Made by a program: the position numbers and the translations under genes. The notes beneath the pieces were generated by a model. It had not been told where the DNA came from and did not search any database. It saw only the letters and a list, made by a program, of their open reading frames with translations. Positions 37,366 to 47,980 of a DNA stretch of 64,000 bases are shown here, piece after piece. Origin of the DNA: Clostridia bacterium UC5.1-1E11 (GTDB taxonomy: Bacteria > Bacillota > Clostridia > Oscillospirales > Acutalibacteraceae); assembly GCA_001305115.1 (NCBI GenBank), contig BCAA01000011.1, positions 39,151 to 103,150 of the forward strand, in the 5' to 3' direction. Each line of letters opens with the position of its first letter. Positions within the stretch are counted from its first letter, which is position 1.

Positions 37366-38635
37366 GGAGATTCTGGAACAAATGATGGATGATGCAGCTT
37401 GGCACTTGGAAAGTATTCGGGAGAAGCAATTACAGGTGGATGAACGAACAGCCTATAACCATTTGGCAATTTATCTGCGTTGGTGTATCGAACACAGCCG
37501 AATGAGCAAGGAATTTTTGCACCGGTATTCTGCTGTAGTGGAGAAAATCCAAAAGAGTCCCTGGGACGTAGATTTGCGAGAATTTGTGCGTGATGAGCTC
37601 CACGGCCTGTTGCTGTACCCCTACTTTGATGAGATAGGCTGTGCGTTTGCACGGCATTATTATGGCGATGGCAGTAAACCGTATTTCCCATCGGATATTG
37701 ATTCTTATGCGATGGAATATTTTGGAGAGAAGCGTTATCATTCGAACGGATTTCAGGATGAGGCTTATCTGTTTGTCCCTTTTAACGAGGACTATTACCA
37801 GGCAATTTCCAAAGTCATCGAGCATCGCTGGGAAGAATGGCAGTTGGAATCCGCTAAAACAAGGAAAAGGGAATCGACCCTTCCGTCTCTTGCGGAAGGG
37901 ATGATGGATTATTTGCATTGTCCTTGTTTGTATTTACCGCCCATGAAGAGTGACACCCCCATCAAACTTGCATATCAGGATGCTTGTAAGCGTGGCCAGC
38001 AAGGAGGTTTTGTGCCCATGTTGGTGGCCGTAGATGACACCCTGTGGGAGTGTTTGCTCCTAAATTCTGAGGGGGATTGTGATGGAGCAGACGATGTTTT
38101 TGATAAGGAAGAGGTGGCAAAGTACCGACAGACCGCACTTACAGACTCGATGTTGGATGGAAAGGCCGTACTGGAGCGCAAAGAAGAGGCGCAGGACGAT
38201 GACTTGGACTGGAGCGCAGAGATTCTCGGGGAAATGGCGAACGGAGAGGGAAATGATGAATTTTTAGGCTATTGGGACTATCCTGCGGAACAGACATTGC
38301 CGCTACTTTTGGTTGAAATCCCGGTAAAGAATCCGTGGGAAGTATTTGCTTACCTTCCCTTTGGTGGATGGAATGAGTGTCCAGATACGCCGGAATTGAT
38401 GGCAGTTACAAAATATTGGTTTGAACAGTATGGAGCAAGACCAGCAGTGATTACACACGATGTCTTGGAACTTACCGTTCCAGCTCCGGTTCCGAAAGAA
38501 CGGGCCATGGAGTTGGCGCAAGAACAGTATGCCTTTTGTCCGGATGTGGTTGATCAAGGACCGCCGGATACAACCGTCGGAATGTTGGCGGACAGCTTGC
38601 GTCAGTCTCGCGCTTGGTACTTTTGGTGGGATTGA
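37346..38635 (+). CDS. DUF4253 domain protein
   Basis: 429 residues. The C-terminal 110 residues are a DUF4253 domain: EIPVKNPWEVFAYLPFGGWN, CPDTPELMAVTKYWFEQYGA, LAQEQYAFCPDVVDQG and the ending WYFWWD. The N-terminal 300 residues are unassigned; the middle part (LHCPCLYLPPMKSDTPIKLAY) could be a second immunity-like domain. ATG 37346 overlaps the TPR-SuFu gene by 20 bp, so translation is probably coupled. AT content rises from about 37000 onward. It is the last gene of the cluster, followed by a hairpin. Confidence 0.78.
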   Translation: MFVNPDEEILEQMMDDAAWHLESIREKQLQVDERTAYNHLAIYLRWCIEHSRMSKEFLHRYSAVVEKIQKSPWDVDLREFVRDELHGLLLYPYFDEIGCAFARHYYGDGSKPYFPSDIDSYAMEYFGEKRYHSNGFQDEAYLFVPFNEDYYQAISKVIEHRWEEWQLESAKTRKRESTLPSLAEGMMDYLHCPCLYLPPMKSDTPIKLAYQDACKRGQQGGFVPMLVAVDDTLWECLLLNSEGDCDGADDVFDKEEVAKYRQTALTDSMLDGKAVLERKEEAQDDDLDWSAEILGEMANGEGNDEFLGYWDYPAEQTLPLLLVEIPVKNPWEVFAYLPFGGWNECPDTPELMAVTKYWFEQYGARPAVITHDVLELTVPAPVPKERAMELAQEQYAFCPDVVDQGPPDTTVGMLADSLRQSRAWYFWWD

Positions 38636-38739
38636 GGACGATTGATTCTGTGACAGTATGCTTGGGGCCTTTAAAAAAGCAAGGGCTTATGGGGAATTTT
38701 GAATAGAAACAGGCTAGGAAAAATAGGTACAAAGCGAAT

Positions 38740-38780
38740 AACCGGTAAGGTTACGATTGACACGAGTAACCTTACCGGTT
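38740..38780 (+). terminator. 15-bp inverted repeat after the accessory cluster
   Basis: AACCGGTAAGGTTAC (38740-38754) pairs perfectly with 38766-38780. There is no long T run, so it may be a weak terminator or a protein site. Confidence 0.5.
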
Positions 38781-38823
38781 GTTCCGATTTAAAACCATTT
38801 ATGCTGGAATAGAGTCCATAATT

Positions 38824-39450
38824 TTAGAATTCTTTACGCATGTAGATTGCCTTGGAAATAAAATAGGATGGAAAGAAAAGTAGGATTCCCAGGATGGAGA
38901 GATTTACAAAGATAAGGCCGGCCTCTGTGTCGCTCATCGAAACAGTAGGGAATTGTTCTTTCATGAGAGCTGCAAAGCAGATTGGTACAAAAATTAAAAT
39001 CATTAAAACGACACGGGCCCGTTCCGCGCCGAATCGATATGCCAAAGGCAATAGGAAGGCATTCATACAACAAGCAACTCCAACCGAGGCCAACAAGGTA
39101 AAGGTAACCTCCAGGGACCAAACGTTCCCCCGTAACATCAGCGCAATTCCAGCGACAATGACTGAGAAGGTGGCCCCCATCAGGATTAAAACCATAGAGG
39201 TGCAATACTTTGATAGCACCATTCGCCGCTTGGCCATGGGAGTGCTCAAAGCGAAGGCGTCCCATTTTGTAGAGTCATCTAGGATAAAGGTGCTGAGGAT
39301 CATCATCGCAAATACAATGGGAATCATTGCCATGCCGGCGGCAATCCCCATCATGGTGCTGAAGAGAACCACAAGAAAGGCTAAGATTAAAATGGTTGAA
39401 CCCATACTTCTTTTAATAAGGACCAAGTCCTTGCAGATCAACCCAGTCAT
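38824..39450 (-). CDS. ABC-2 type transporter permease
   Basis: 208 residues with about six hydrophobic segments (LILAFLVVLFSTMMGIAAGM, IPIVFAMMILSTFILDDS, MVLILMGATFSVIVAGIAL, VTFTLLASVGVACCMNAFL, VLMILIFVPICFAAL, LSILGILLFFPSYFIS). It pairs with the ATPase encoded just upstream, overlapping it by 4 bp. WDAFALSTPMAKRRMVLSKY is typical of the YtrF/YhcI-like permeases of GntR-controlled exporters. The substrate is unknown; these systems often respond to cell-wall stress. Confidence 0.85.
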   Translation of the reverse strand: MTGLICKDLVLIKRSMGSTILILAFLVVLFSTMMGIAAGMAMIPIVFAMMILSTFILDDSTKWDAFALSTPMAKRRMVLSKYCTSMVLILMGATFSVIVAGIALMLRGNVWSLEVTFTLLASVGVACCMNAFLLPLAYRFGAERARVVLMILIFVPICFAALMKEQFPTVSMSDTEAGLIFVNLSILGILLFFPSYFISKAIYMRKEF

Positions 39451-40316
39451 TTTTCTTCTCCCTTCACATAGAATAACATGATTTCTTCCAGGGTGGCGTT
39501 GTCGATCAAGAGTTCCGGATATAACCGGCGAATCATTGCTTTGTTGTTGACCAATGCTTCACAACCAAAGGGCCCTACACGCCGCTTGACGATCCACTTG
39601 GGATCAATATGTTGAAGATCCTTAGAAGTACATTTTACGATTCCATGGCGGTCCAAAAGATCGTCCTTAATTCCGCTAAATACCAGGGTTCCCCTGTGTA
39701 AAAAGGTGATATAGTCCGCGATTTTTTCCAAATCGCCTGTTATGTGGGAAGACATGAGAATGGTGTGTTCTTCATCTTGGATGAAATCGAAAAAAATGGA
39801 TAGAATTTCGTCGCGCACAATGGGGTCAAGACCGCTGGTCGGCTCATCTAATAGGAGCAGTTTGGGATGGTGGGCCAGTGCCGCAGCGATCGACAGCTTG
39901 ACTTTCATTCCACGGGAATAGGTTTTGACCGTTTTGTTTACAGGCAGCTGGAACTGCCTGAGATACTGCTGAAACAGATTGTCGTCCCATTTCTGATAGA
40001 GATTTCGCATGATTTTTGCAATATCCGTTGGAGTAAAAATCTCATGAAAATGATTTTCATCAAAGACCACGCCAATTTGTTGCTTTATGGCTTCCTCATC
40101 ACGAATGTTATCCAGGCCAAAAAGCTTTACACTTCCCTCATCCCGGCGGATCAAATTGAGAATTAACTTGATTGCTGTTGTTTTTCCAGCTCCATTTTCT
40201 CCGATTAACCCCATGACACTTCCATATGGAAGTTGAAGATTTAAATGGTCCAGACAAAACGAGCTGTTGTCGTAACGCTTTGTCAGATTTTGAATCTCTA
40301 AACATACTTTTTCCAT
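39447..40316 (-). CDS. ABC transporter ATP-binding protein
   Basis: 289 residues. Walker A GENGAGKTT, Q-loop region GVVFDENHFHEIFTP, signature YSRGMKVKLSIAAALAHHPKLLLLDEPTSGLDP (slightly degenerate LSGGQ) and switch histidine SSHITGD. The C-terminal 80 residues are an accessory domain. It is the second gene of the GntR-ATPase-permease operon, 9 bp after the regulator, and is presumably peripheral to the inner membrane face with the permease. Confidence 0.92.
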   Translation of the reverse strand: MEKVCLEIQNLTKRYDNSSFCLDHLNLQLPYGSVMGLIGENGAGKTTAIKLILNLIRRDEGSVKLFGLDNIRDEEAIKQQIGVVFDENHFHEIFTPTDIAKIMRNLYQKWDDNLFQQYLRQFQLPVNKTVKTYSRGMKVKLSIAAALAHHPKLLLLDEPTSGLDPIVRDEILSIFFDFIQDEEHTILMSSHITGDLEKIADYITFLHRGTLVFSGIKDDLLDRHGIVKCTSKDLQHIDPKWIVKRRVGPFGCEALVNNKAMIRRLYPELLIDNATLEEIMLFYVKGEEK

Positions 40317-40325
40317 AGATCCGGT

Positions 40326-40700
40326 TCAGTCCTCTCCATATAAGATCGAAAGCGATTCTTGTAGCTCTTCCAAGGTAATACCATATGCTTTGGCGGATTC
40401 GACAGCTTTCCCTAGGGAATCCTCCACAATACGGCGCTGCTGCTCTCGGAGGAGTTCCGCATTTTTAACAGCGACAAAACTTCCTTTCCCTACCACCGTG
40501 TACAGAAATCCCTCACGTTCCAGCTCTTCGTAGGCACGCTTGGTTGTGATTACACTGATACGCAGCTCCTTTGCAAGCAGGCGCATGGAGGGAAGAGCTT
40601 CTCCATCCTGCAATACACCGTTCAAAATTAAATTTTTGATCTGTGTGACCAGTTGTTCGTAGATGGGAATGCCGCTGGAATTGCTGATATGGATGTCCAC
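40326..40700 (-). CDS. GntR/YtrA-family transcriptional regulator
   Basis: 124 residues with a GntR winged helix (PIYEQLVTQIKNLILNGVLQDGEALPSMRLLAKELRISVITTKRAYEELEREGFLYTVVGKGSFV, about 12-75) and only a short helical tail, the YtrA subgroup. It is the first gene of the operon and lies 12 bp downstream of a 47-bp palindrome that is its probable operator, so autoregulation of the transporter operon is likely. Confidence 0.9.
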   Translation of the reverse strand: MDIHISNSSGIPIYEQLVTQIKNLILNGVLQDGEALPSMRLLAKELRISVITTKRAYEELEREGFLYTVVGKGSFVAVKNAELLREQQRRIVEDSLGKAVESAKAYGITLEELQESLSILYGED

Positions 40701-40711
40701 CCAATCCCTTC

Positions 40712-40758
40712 TTCCGTGTTATATTGTATATGTACTATATATACAATATAACACGGAA
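40712..40758. promoter_or_regulatory. 47-bp palindrome, probable GntR/YtrA operator
   Basis: Arms 40712-40731 and 40739-40758 are perfectly complementary over 20 bp with a 7-bp centre (GTACTAT). It begins TTCCGTGTTATATTG. It lies between the GntR operon and pyrE and contains AT-rich steps that may include the -10 box of the GntR promoter. Confidence 0.75.
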
Positions 40759-40887
40759 CCAGCTTTGTCAATAGATTTGTGTGATTTCTCTTTTTTCCAA
40801 CAGGAATGGATAAAATACTTCCCAAAATCGGTTTTTGGTATATAATAAGAACATAATTTCTATTCATCAGGAAAAGGAGAAGTTGCT

Positions 40888-41469
40888 ATGCTTACACAGG
40901 AAAGAGTTTTGGAGATTTTGAAAGAAGCCGGTGTTTTGCTGGAGGGCCATTTCCGCCTGACTTCTGGTCGCCACAGCAATAAGTATTTGCAGTGTGCAAA
41001 AATTTTTCGTAATACAAAATACAGTGAAGAGCTCTGTGGCGCATTGGCCGAGCAGTATCAGAACGATGGGGTTGAGGTCGTGATCGGTCCGGCCATGGGA
41101 GCGGTCCAAATGGCTTATGAAGTGAGCCGTCCCCTGAAGTGTGAAAATTTCTTTACGGAGCGCGACGAAGAGGGCAAAATGACATTGCGCCGCGGTTTTG
41201 TCGTAACCCCGGGGATGAAGGTGCTGATTGTAGAAGACGTTGTGACCACTGGCGGTTCTGTGCGCGAAGTGATCGACCTGGTGAAAGAGGCTGGCGGTGT
41301 CGTCGTTGGTGTGGGATCGATTGTGGACCGCACCGGCGGAAAGATCGACTTTGGAGTGCCGTTTAAGTCGGTGATTTCTATGGAAGTGGAATCTTGGGAG
41401 CCGCAGGACTGCCCCTTGTGTAAGGCAGGAGCCGGAGAGCCGGTCAAGCCTGGTAGCCGGAAAGTTTAA
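40888..41469 (+). CDS. pyrE: orotate phosphoribosyltransferase
   Basis: 193 residues. Converts orotate and PRPP to OMP in pyrimidine synthesis. HFRLTSGRHSNKYLQCAKIF is the orotate/PRPP entry segment and VLIVEDVVTTGGSVREVIDLV the PRPP-binding motif. It has the extended clostridial form with a flexible FTERDEEGKMTLRRGF loop and a C-terminal CPLCKAG tail. ATG 40888 follows AAAAGGAGAAG. TATAAT at 40841-40846 is a likely -10 box. It stands alone, away from other pyr genes. Confidence 0.95.
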   Translation: MLTQERVLEILKEAGVLLEGHFRLTSGRHSNKYLQCAKIFRNTKYSEELCGALAEQYQNDGVEVVIGPAMGAVQMAYEVSRPLKCENFFTERDEEGKMTLRRGFVVTPGMKVLIVEDVVTTGGSVREVIDLVKEAGGVVVGVGSIVDRTGGKIDFGVPFKSVISMEVESWEPQDCPLCKAGAGEPVKPGSRKV

Positions 41470-41635
41470 TGGCTTACACAGCCGGCGGGATGAACGAACT
41501 GGCTTATAACCGATAAGGAATCCGAAAGGCACTTTTTGCATCGGCGGTCCGCGCCTGTTTACAATGGATAGCCACGGGCTTTTATGGGGCAGTACCTAGG
41601 AACGTTCGAATGAGAGGCAGAAAAGAGGGCAATAT

Positions 41636-42443
41636 ATGGAAGCAGAGAAGCAGCGGAAAAGAGGATCTCAGAAAGGTGCCGGGAATATCCACGACGGGCA
41701 TCGAGACCGGATGCGGAAACGGTTTCTCAAGTCGGGCTTCGACGCTTTTGCCCCTCATGAAAAGGTTGAATTTTTGCTCTTTGCTTGTAAAACGCGGGGA
41801 GATACCAATCCCTTAGCCCACGAATTAATCCGGCGATTCGGCTCTTTTTCGGGTGTGCTGGATGCGCCTTATGAAGAACTGCTCGACGTCCCGGGAATGG
41901 GGCCGGTTGCCGCAGCATTTTTCAAGATGTTGCCACAGGCATTCCGCTGTTATGAGATGGATCGGGAGTCCAACCGTGCCCGTATGTACGATTATCGGGA
42001 GATGGCGCGTTATCTGATGAAGCAGTATGTAGGCTTGTCCTGTGAAGTAGTCGTTTTGATGCTGTTGGACAGCTCAAACCGAATCTTGTACTGTGATATT
42101 GTCAGTGAAGGAACTGCAGTGACCGCCAACATTTATGTGCAAAAGATCGTTGGACTGGCGGCACGGTATCAGGCTGTCTATGCTGTGTTGTCACATAATC
42201 ATCCGAGTGGGAGCGCTCTGCCGAGTCCCCAGGATCTCAGTATTACTTCGCGCATTTTTTGATGCGTTGCGGGATATCGATGTTCTATTGATCGACCATA
42301 TTATTGTGGCGGGAAGAAATTTCACTTCCCTAAAAGAAAGCGGACTTATGCCCCATATTTTCACAGACGAAAGACAGCCGCGTGTTTCGCTTCGGGCTGC
42401 GGATAGCGCGGGACCGGAAGAACACAGCGCCAATACCAAATAG
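41636..42443 (+). CDS. radC: RadC-family JAMM protein, one-base frameshift in T run
   Basis: About 268 residues if corrected. An N-terminal helix-hairpin-helix region (HELIRRFGSFSGVLDAPYEELLDVPGMGPVAAAFFKML) precedes a JAMM metalloprotease-like domain with LSHNHPSGSALPSPQD (the HxHxnD zinc site). The frame breaks at the T6 run 42254-42259: removing one T gives ITSRIFDALRDIDVLLIDHIIVAG to the stop at 42443. It is part of a repair-flavoured cluster with uvrB and uvrA. RadC function itself is unresolved. Sequencing error is likely. Confidence 0.88.
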
Positions 42444-42453
42444 GAGCTGAAAT

Positions 42454-44415
42454 ATGGATTTTAAATTGGTTTCGAAATATCAGCCGACGGGCGATCAGCC
42501 GAAGGCGATTGACCAATTGGTGGAGGGACTTCTGCAAGGGGACAAGGAACAGACTCTACTGGGTGTAACCGGTTCCGGGAAGACCTTTACAATGGCCAAT
42601 GTAATTGAACGGGTCAATCGGCCTACACTAGTGCTGGCACATAACAAGACGCTTGCCGCGCAGCTATGTTCGGAGTTCCGAGAGTTTTTTCCGGAGAATG
42701 CGGTTGAATATTTTGTCTCCTATTACGACTATTATCAACCGGAAGCGTATATCGCAACAACAGATACTTATATTGAAAAGGATTCGGCGATCAATGATGA
42801 GATTGACAAGTTGCGTCATTCTGCAACATCCGCTCTTTCAGAGCGCAGAGATGTCATCATTGTGGCCAGTGTATCCTGCATTTATAGCTTAGGCGACCCA
42901 ATCGATTACCGTACAATGGTGATTTCTCTTCGGCCGGGAATGCAGAAGAGCCGGGATGACCTTCTTCGCAAGTTGGTGGAGATCCAATATGAACGCAACG
43001 ACATCAATTTCATTCGCAACAAGTTTCGTGTGCGGGGGGATGTCGTGGAGATTTTTCCAGCACAATCGAACGATACGGTCATTCGTGTGGAATTTTTTGG
43101 GGATGAAATCGACCGGATTAGTGAGATCAACGCGTTAACGGGGGAATTTAAAGCGGAACTTAAGCATGTCGCAATCTATCCTGCGTCGCACTACATTGTG
43201 CCGCGGGAAAAAATGCAGCGCGCGATCAAAGAAATTGAAGCGGAGATGGAGCAGCGGGTAAAGCTTTTTGAATCGGATGGAAAACTGATTGAAGCCCAGC
43301 GTATCCGAGAGCGTACCCAGTATGATATGGAAATGCTTTCCGAGATTGGCTTCTGTAAAGGGATTGAGAACTATTCCCGTGTGTTGTCCGGGCGTGCGCC
43401 AGGAAGCCAGCCGTGTACTCTGTTGGATTACTTCCCCGAAGATTTTCTTCTTTTTGTGGATGAATCCCATGTCACATTGCCGCAGGTGCGCTCTATGTAC
43501 GCTGGAGACCGGGCAAGGAAGCAATCCTTGATCGATTTTGGATTCCGCTTACCTTCTGCCTATGACAACCGTCCCCTGAATTTTGACGAGTTTTACGCCC
43601 ATGTGAACCAAGCAATTTTTGTTAGTGCTACACCGGGCGATTTTGAAAAGGAAAAGTCCGCACAGATTGTCGAGCAGGTGATTCGTCCGACGGGCCTTGT
43701 CGACCCGGAGATCATCGTGAAACCGACGGATGGACAAATTGATGATCTGATTTCAGAGATCAATCTGCGTACAGCCAACAAAGAGCGTGTGCTGATCACA
43801 ACTCTGACAAAAAAGATGGCGGAGGACTTATCCGCTTATTTGGAAAATGCGGGGGTTCGTGTTCGCTATATGCATCACGACATCGATACAGTAGAGCGAA
43901 TGGAGATCATCCGAGATTTGCGTCTGGGAGAATACGATGTTTTGGTTGGCATCAACCTGTTGCGCGAAGGGCTTGACATTCCGGAGGTGTCGCTTGTAGC
44001 GATTTTGGATGCAGACAAAGAAGGCTTTTTGCGTTCCGAGCGTTCTCTCATTCAGACCATTGGCCGTGCGGCACGAAATGCGAAAGGCCAGGTAATCATG
44101 TATGCAGATTCCGTGACCCCCTCCATGGAAATGGCGATTCGCGAGACAGAGCGCCGCCGGACCATTCAGATGGAGTACAATAAAGAACATGGAATTGTGC
44201 CGAAGACGATTGTTAAGAAGGTCAGCGAGGTGTTGGAGATTTCCACACATAAGGATGATCCGAAGCCTAAAAAGGGTAGACATCTGTCTGCACAGGAGCG
44301 CAAACAGCAAATTGAGCAGTTGACCCGTGAAATGAAAGCGGCAGCAAAATTATTAGAATTCGAACATGCTGCCTATTTGCGTGATAAGATCAAAGCACTG
44401 CAGTCCGGAAAATAG
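42454..44415 (+). CDS. uvrB: excinuclease ABC subunit B
   Basis: 653 residues, normal length. A DNA helicase-like damage-verification subunit of nucleotide excision repair. Walker [16 protein letters not shown], beta-hairpin [12 protein letters not shown], helicase motifs [51 protein letters not shown], and a C-terminal UVR domain ([24 protein letters not shown]) for UvrC/UvrA contact. ATG 42454 lies 10 bp after radC and 21 bp before uvrA, one operon. Confidence 0.97.
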   Translation: MDFKLVSKYQPTGDQPKAIDQLVEGLLQGDKEQTLLGVTGSGKTFTMANVIERVNRPTLVLAHNKTLAAQLCSEFREFFPENAVEYFVSYYDYYQPEAYIATTDTYIEKDSAINDEIDKLRHSATSALSERRDVIIVASVSCIYSLGDPIDYRTMVISLRPGMQKSRDDLLRKLVEIQYERNDINFIRNKFRVRGDVVEIFPAQSNDTVIRVEFFGDEIDRISEINALTGEFKAELKHVAIYPASHYIVPREKMQRAIKEIEAEMEQRVKLFESDGKLIEAQRIRERTQYDMEMLSEIGFCKGIENYSRVLSGRAPGSQPCTLLDYFPEDFLLFVDESHVTLPQVRSMYAGDRARKQSLIDFGFRLPSAYDNRPLNFDEFYAHVNQAIFVSATPGDFEKEKSAQIVEQVIRPTGLVDPEIIVKPTDGQIDDLISEINLRTANKERVLITTLTKKMAEDLSAYLENAGVRVRYMHHDIDTVERMEIIRDLRLGEYDVLVGINLLREGLDIPEVSLVAILDADKEGFLRSERSLIQTIGRAARNAKGQVIMYADSVTPSMEMAIRETERRRTIQMEYNKEHGIVPKTIVKKVSEVLEISTHKDDPKPKKGRHLSAQERKQQIEQLTREMKAAAKLLEFEHAAYLRDKIKALQSGK

Positions 44416-44436
44416 TGCAATTGGAAAGGAACCGCT

Positions 44437-47266
44437 ATGATAGCAAAGAATATCTTTATCAAAGGCGCTCGGGAGCATAATCTCAAGAACATCGATATTG
44501 CAATTCCGCGCGATGAACTGATCGTATTTACAGGACTTTCCGGTTCCGGAAAGTCCTCCCTTGCGTTTGACACCATCTATGCAGAAGGACAGCGGCGGTA
44601 TGTGGAGTCGTTATCCTCTTATGCAAGGCAGTTTTTGGGCCAGATGGAAAAACCAGATGTGGACTACATTGAGGGGCTTTCTCCTGCGATTTCGATCGAT
44701 CAGAAGACTACCTCAAAGAACCCACGTTCAACAGTGGGCACTGTCACCGAAATCTATGATTATTTGCGGTTGCTCTATGCGCGGATTGGCGTGCCTCATT
44801 GCCCGATCTGTGGCAGGGAGATCCAACAACAGACCGTCGATCAGATTGTCGATCAGGTTCTCCGGATGGATGAAGGTACAAAAATTCAAGTGCTTGCTCC
44901 GGTGGTGCGTGCCCGTAAAGGGGAACATGTCAAGGAATTCGAAGCCGCGCGCAGAGGCGGCTTTGTTCGGGTGCGCGTGGATGGAATGATCTATGACCTT
45001 TCTGAAACCATCAAGCTGAAAAAAACAATAAGCATACCATTGAAATTGTCGTTGACCGTTTGGTCATCAAACCGGACATCCATTCTCGTTTGGCGGATTC
45101 AATTGAAACAGCGGCCTCTTTAGCTGGTGGAATTGTCGTAATTAGTACGCCAGAAAAAGATTATACCTTCAGCCAAAACTATGCTTGTCCGGAACATGGC
45201 GCCAGTATTGAAGAACTGACGCCGCGGATGTTCTCGTTTAATAATCCCTACGGCGCATGTCCGAAGTGTACCGGCTTGGGTGTCTTTATGAAGATTGACC
45301 CGGATCTGATCTTGCCGAATAAAGACTTGTCCATCAACCAAGGCGGGCTCAAGGGCAGTGGATGGGCAATGGAAGGTAGCACCATTGCCGCCATGTACAT
45401 GCATGCATTGGCAAAACACTACCATTTTTCCTTGGATACCCCGATCCGAGAACTCTCGCCAGAGATCGTGGATCTTTTACTCTATGGTACAAAAGGTGAA
45501 AAAATTAAAGTAGAGCGGAAGAACGAATATGGAAGCGGCAGTTACATGACTGAGTTTGAAGGGATTATCAACAATTTGGAGCGCCGTTTTCGTGAGACGC
45601 AGAGCAGCTGGATCAAAGAAGAAATAGAGGTGTATATGAGCGCGATTCCCTGTGACGCATGTAATGGAAAAAGGCTTTCACCCATGAGCCTGGCGGTTAC
45701 AGTGGGCGGCGTAAATATCGCAGATTTTTGCGAGAAGTCGGTTTCACAGGCATTGGATTTCATCAATCATTTGGAGCTCAGTCCGCGCGACAGTATGATT
45801 GCTGCTGCGATTCTTAAGGAAATCAAAAGCCGACTTGGTTTCTTACAGAGTGTCGGATTGGAGTATTTAACGTTGTCCCGCTCTTCGGGGACACTTTCAG
45901 GCGGTGAAAGCCAGCGTATCCGTCTGGCAACACAGATTGGCTCTTCGTTGACGGGGGTTCTATATATCCTAGACGAGCCGAGCATCGGCTTGCATCAGCG
46001 CGATAACGATAAGCTTTTGGGAACATTGAAACATCTACGCGACCTTGGCAACACCGTCATTGTCGTAGAGCATGACGAGGATACCATGCGTGCTGCGGAC
46101 CACATTGTGGATATTGGGCCGGGCGCGGGCATTCATGGAGGCCAAGTGATTTTCAACGGAAAGCCTTCCGAAATCGTACATTGCTCTCAATCCATAACAG
46201 GACAATACCTCAGCGGTCAGAAACGGGTGGAGGTCCCAGAGGTTCGCCGGAAAGGAAATGGAAAAAAACTGCGAATTGTAGGGGCGGCTCAAAATAACCT
46301 AAAGAATGTAACCGTAGATATTCCCTTGGGAAAATTTGTTTGTGTGACAGGGGTATCCGGGTCCGGCAAGTCCTCTTTAATCAATGAGATTTTATATAAG
46401 TATTTGGCTTCTAATTTGAACGGCGCGAAGTGCGTCCGGGCGCCTTTAAGCAGATTAAGGGGATAGAGGCGCTGGACAAGGTTATAGAGATCAATCAGGC
46501 TCCGATTGGACGTACACCGCGCTCCAATCCGGCGACCTATACGGGGGTATTCACCGATATAAGGGAGCTTTATGCGTCGACGCAGGATGCCAAACTGCGC
46601 GGCTTCACGTCCGGCCGTTTTTCGTTTAATGTCAAAGGCGGCCGTTGCGAAGCATGCCAGGGCGATGGTATTATTAAGATTGAAATGCATTTTCTGCCGG
46701 ATGTATATGTTCCCTGTGACGTATGCAAAGGGAAACGTTATAACCGTGAGACTTTGGAGATTAAGTATAAGGGCAAAAGTATTTACGATGTATTGGAGAT
46801 GACGGTGGAAGAAGGCTTGGAATTTTTCTCCAGTCTTCCTCGGATTGCACGAAAACTCCAAACGTTGCAAGACGTTGGCTTGGGGTACATCAAAATCGGT
46901 CAACCGGCAACAACGCTGTCGGGTGGTGAAGCACAGCGTGTCAAGCTGGCAACAGAACTGAGCAGGCGTTCCACCGGACGGACGATTTATATCCTGGACG
47001 AACCGACTACCGGCCTTCACATTGCAGATGTTCACAAACTGATTGATGTACTGCAAAAATTGGTGGATGCTGGAAATACGGTTGTTGTGATTGAACACAA
47101 TCTTGATCTTATTAAGACTGCGGATCACATTATCGATTTGGGGCCTGAAGGAGGAGACAATGGAGGAACCATTGTTGCCACAGGAACACCGGAGGAAGTC
47201 GCAAAGATTGAAAGCTCTTACACGGGGCAATACCTCAAGAAAGTATTGGATAGGCGTTCGTTCTGA
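44437..47266 (+). CDS. uvrA: excinuclease ABC subunit A, two frameshifts
   Basis: About 943 residues when corrected, normal for UvrA, the damage-sensing ATPase of excision repair. First ABC domain: [20 protein letters not shown], zinc knuckle CPICGREI, signature [34 protein letters not shown]. Second: [24 protein letters not shown] with [45 protein letters not shown]. Breaks: one A missing in the A7 run near 45018, and one or four bases missing near 46437 (before GAFKQIKG). Both lie inside conserved sequence, so sequencing or assembly error is likely. ATG 44437 follows GGAAAGGAACC. Confidence 0.93.
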
Positions 47267-47273
47267 TTGTTTT

Positions 47274-47315
47274 AAAAGGCATCCGGACTCTTTTTCTGAG
47301 TCCGGATGCCTTTTT
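47274..47315 (+). terminator. terminator of the radC-uvrB-uvrA operon
   Basis: AAAAGGCATCCGGACTC (47274-47290) pairs with 47298-47314, with a 7-nt loop and a T5 tail. Confidence 0.9.
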
Positions 47316-47356
47316 ATACTCTTTTTAAGGGCTTTATAGAGGAAGAATGTAGAAAT

Positions 47357-47387
47357 TTGTCTTTTTTCAAGGAGATTATGGTATAAT
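47357..47387 (+). promoter_or_regulatory. promoter of the ECF sigma operon
   Basis: TTGTCT (47357-47362) and TATAAT (47382-47387), spacer 19 bp, slightly long. It lies about 40 bp upstream of the sigma factor start. Confidence 0.4.
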
Positions 47388-47425
47388 TAGTGCAAGAAAA
47401 GAGGAACCAATGGGAGGGGGATTTT

Positions 47426-47980
47426 ATGCTTGCGACGCTGTTGTTGCTAATTGATTCGGAGGAAGACCAACGAAAATTTGAAGAACTGTACCATCAATAC
47501 AAACAGCTGATGTTTTATGTGGCCAGGGATTATTTTCACAAGGAATCTGCCATAGAAGATGCGGTTCAGGAAGCTTTTATCCGCATTATTAAAAATTTTT
47601 CGAAAATAGGAGAAATAAATTGTCCCCAAACGAAACATTTTATCGTTATAGTTATTAGAAGCACTTGTATCGACCTATTACGAACAGGAAAAAGAGAGGG
47701 GGCGGCAATTCCTTGGGAAGAGGTTCCCGAGACAGAGGAACCGGAAGATCGCAGACCGGGTGTTCAGTTAGAGGAGAAAGAAGCGTATGAACAGCTCTTG
47801 GAGACGCTTCGTTCTTTACCACAGACATATCGAGATGTTATGACTTTGCGGCATATACAGAAATTGTCGCTCGATCAAATTTCCAGCATTACGGGTTTTT
47901 CCGTTGATTATGTAAAGAAGATTTTACAAAGAGGAAAGAAAAAACTGGCTAAGGCGCTGGAGGAAAAGGAGGTTATATGA
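47426..47980 (+). CDS. ECF-type RNA polymerase sigma factor
   Basis: 184 residues. Region 2 is EELYHQYKQLMFYVARDYFHKESAIEDAVQEAFIRIIKNFSK, and region 4 is LRSLPQTYRDVMTLRHIQKLSLDQISSITGFSVDYVKKILQRGKKKL. ATG 47426 is chosen for the GGGAGGGGG upstream rather than an earlier start. It overlaps the next gene by 4 bp (ATGA), the usual arrangement with a membrane partner or anti-sigma factor. The signal is unknown. Confidence 0.9.
   Translation: MLATLLLLIDSEEDQRKFEELYHQYKQLMFYVARDYFHKESAIEDAVQEAFIRIIKNFSKIGEINCPQTKHFIVIVIRSTCIDLLRTGKREGAAIPWEEVPETEEPEDRRPGVQLEEKEAYEQLLETLRSLPQTYRDVMTLRHIQKLSLDQISSITGFSVDYVKKILQRGKKKLAKALEEKEVI

Noticed and set aside
42205..42213. GAGTGGGAG in radC as another attachment core
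   Set aside because: It encodes part of the conserved HNHPSGSA motif of RadC and no element boundary lies nearby.
45010..45025. Programmed -1 frameshift at the A7 run in uvrA
   Set aside because: No downstream stimulator was evident, uvrA has a second unrelated break, and other genes in the window have similar homopolymer errors, so sequencing error is simpler.
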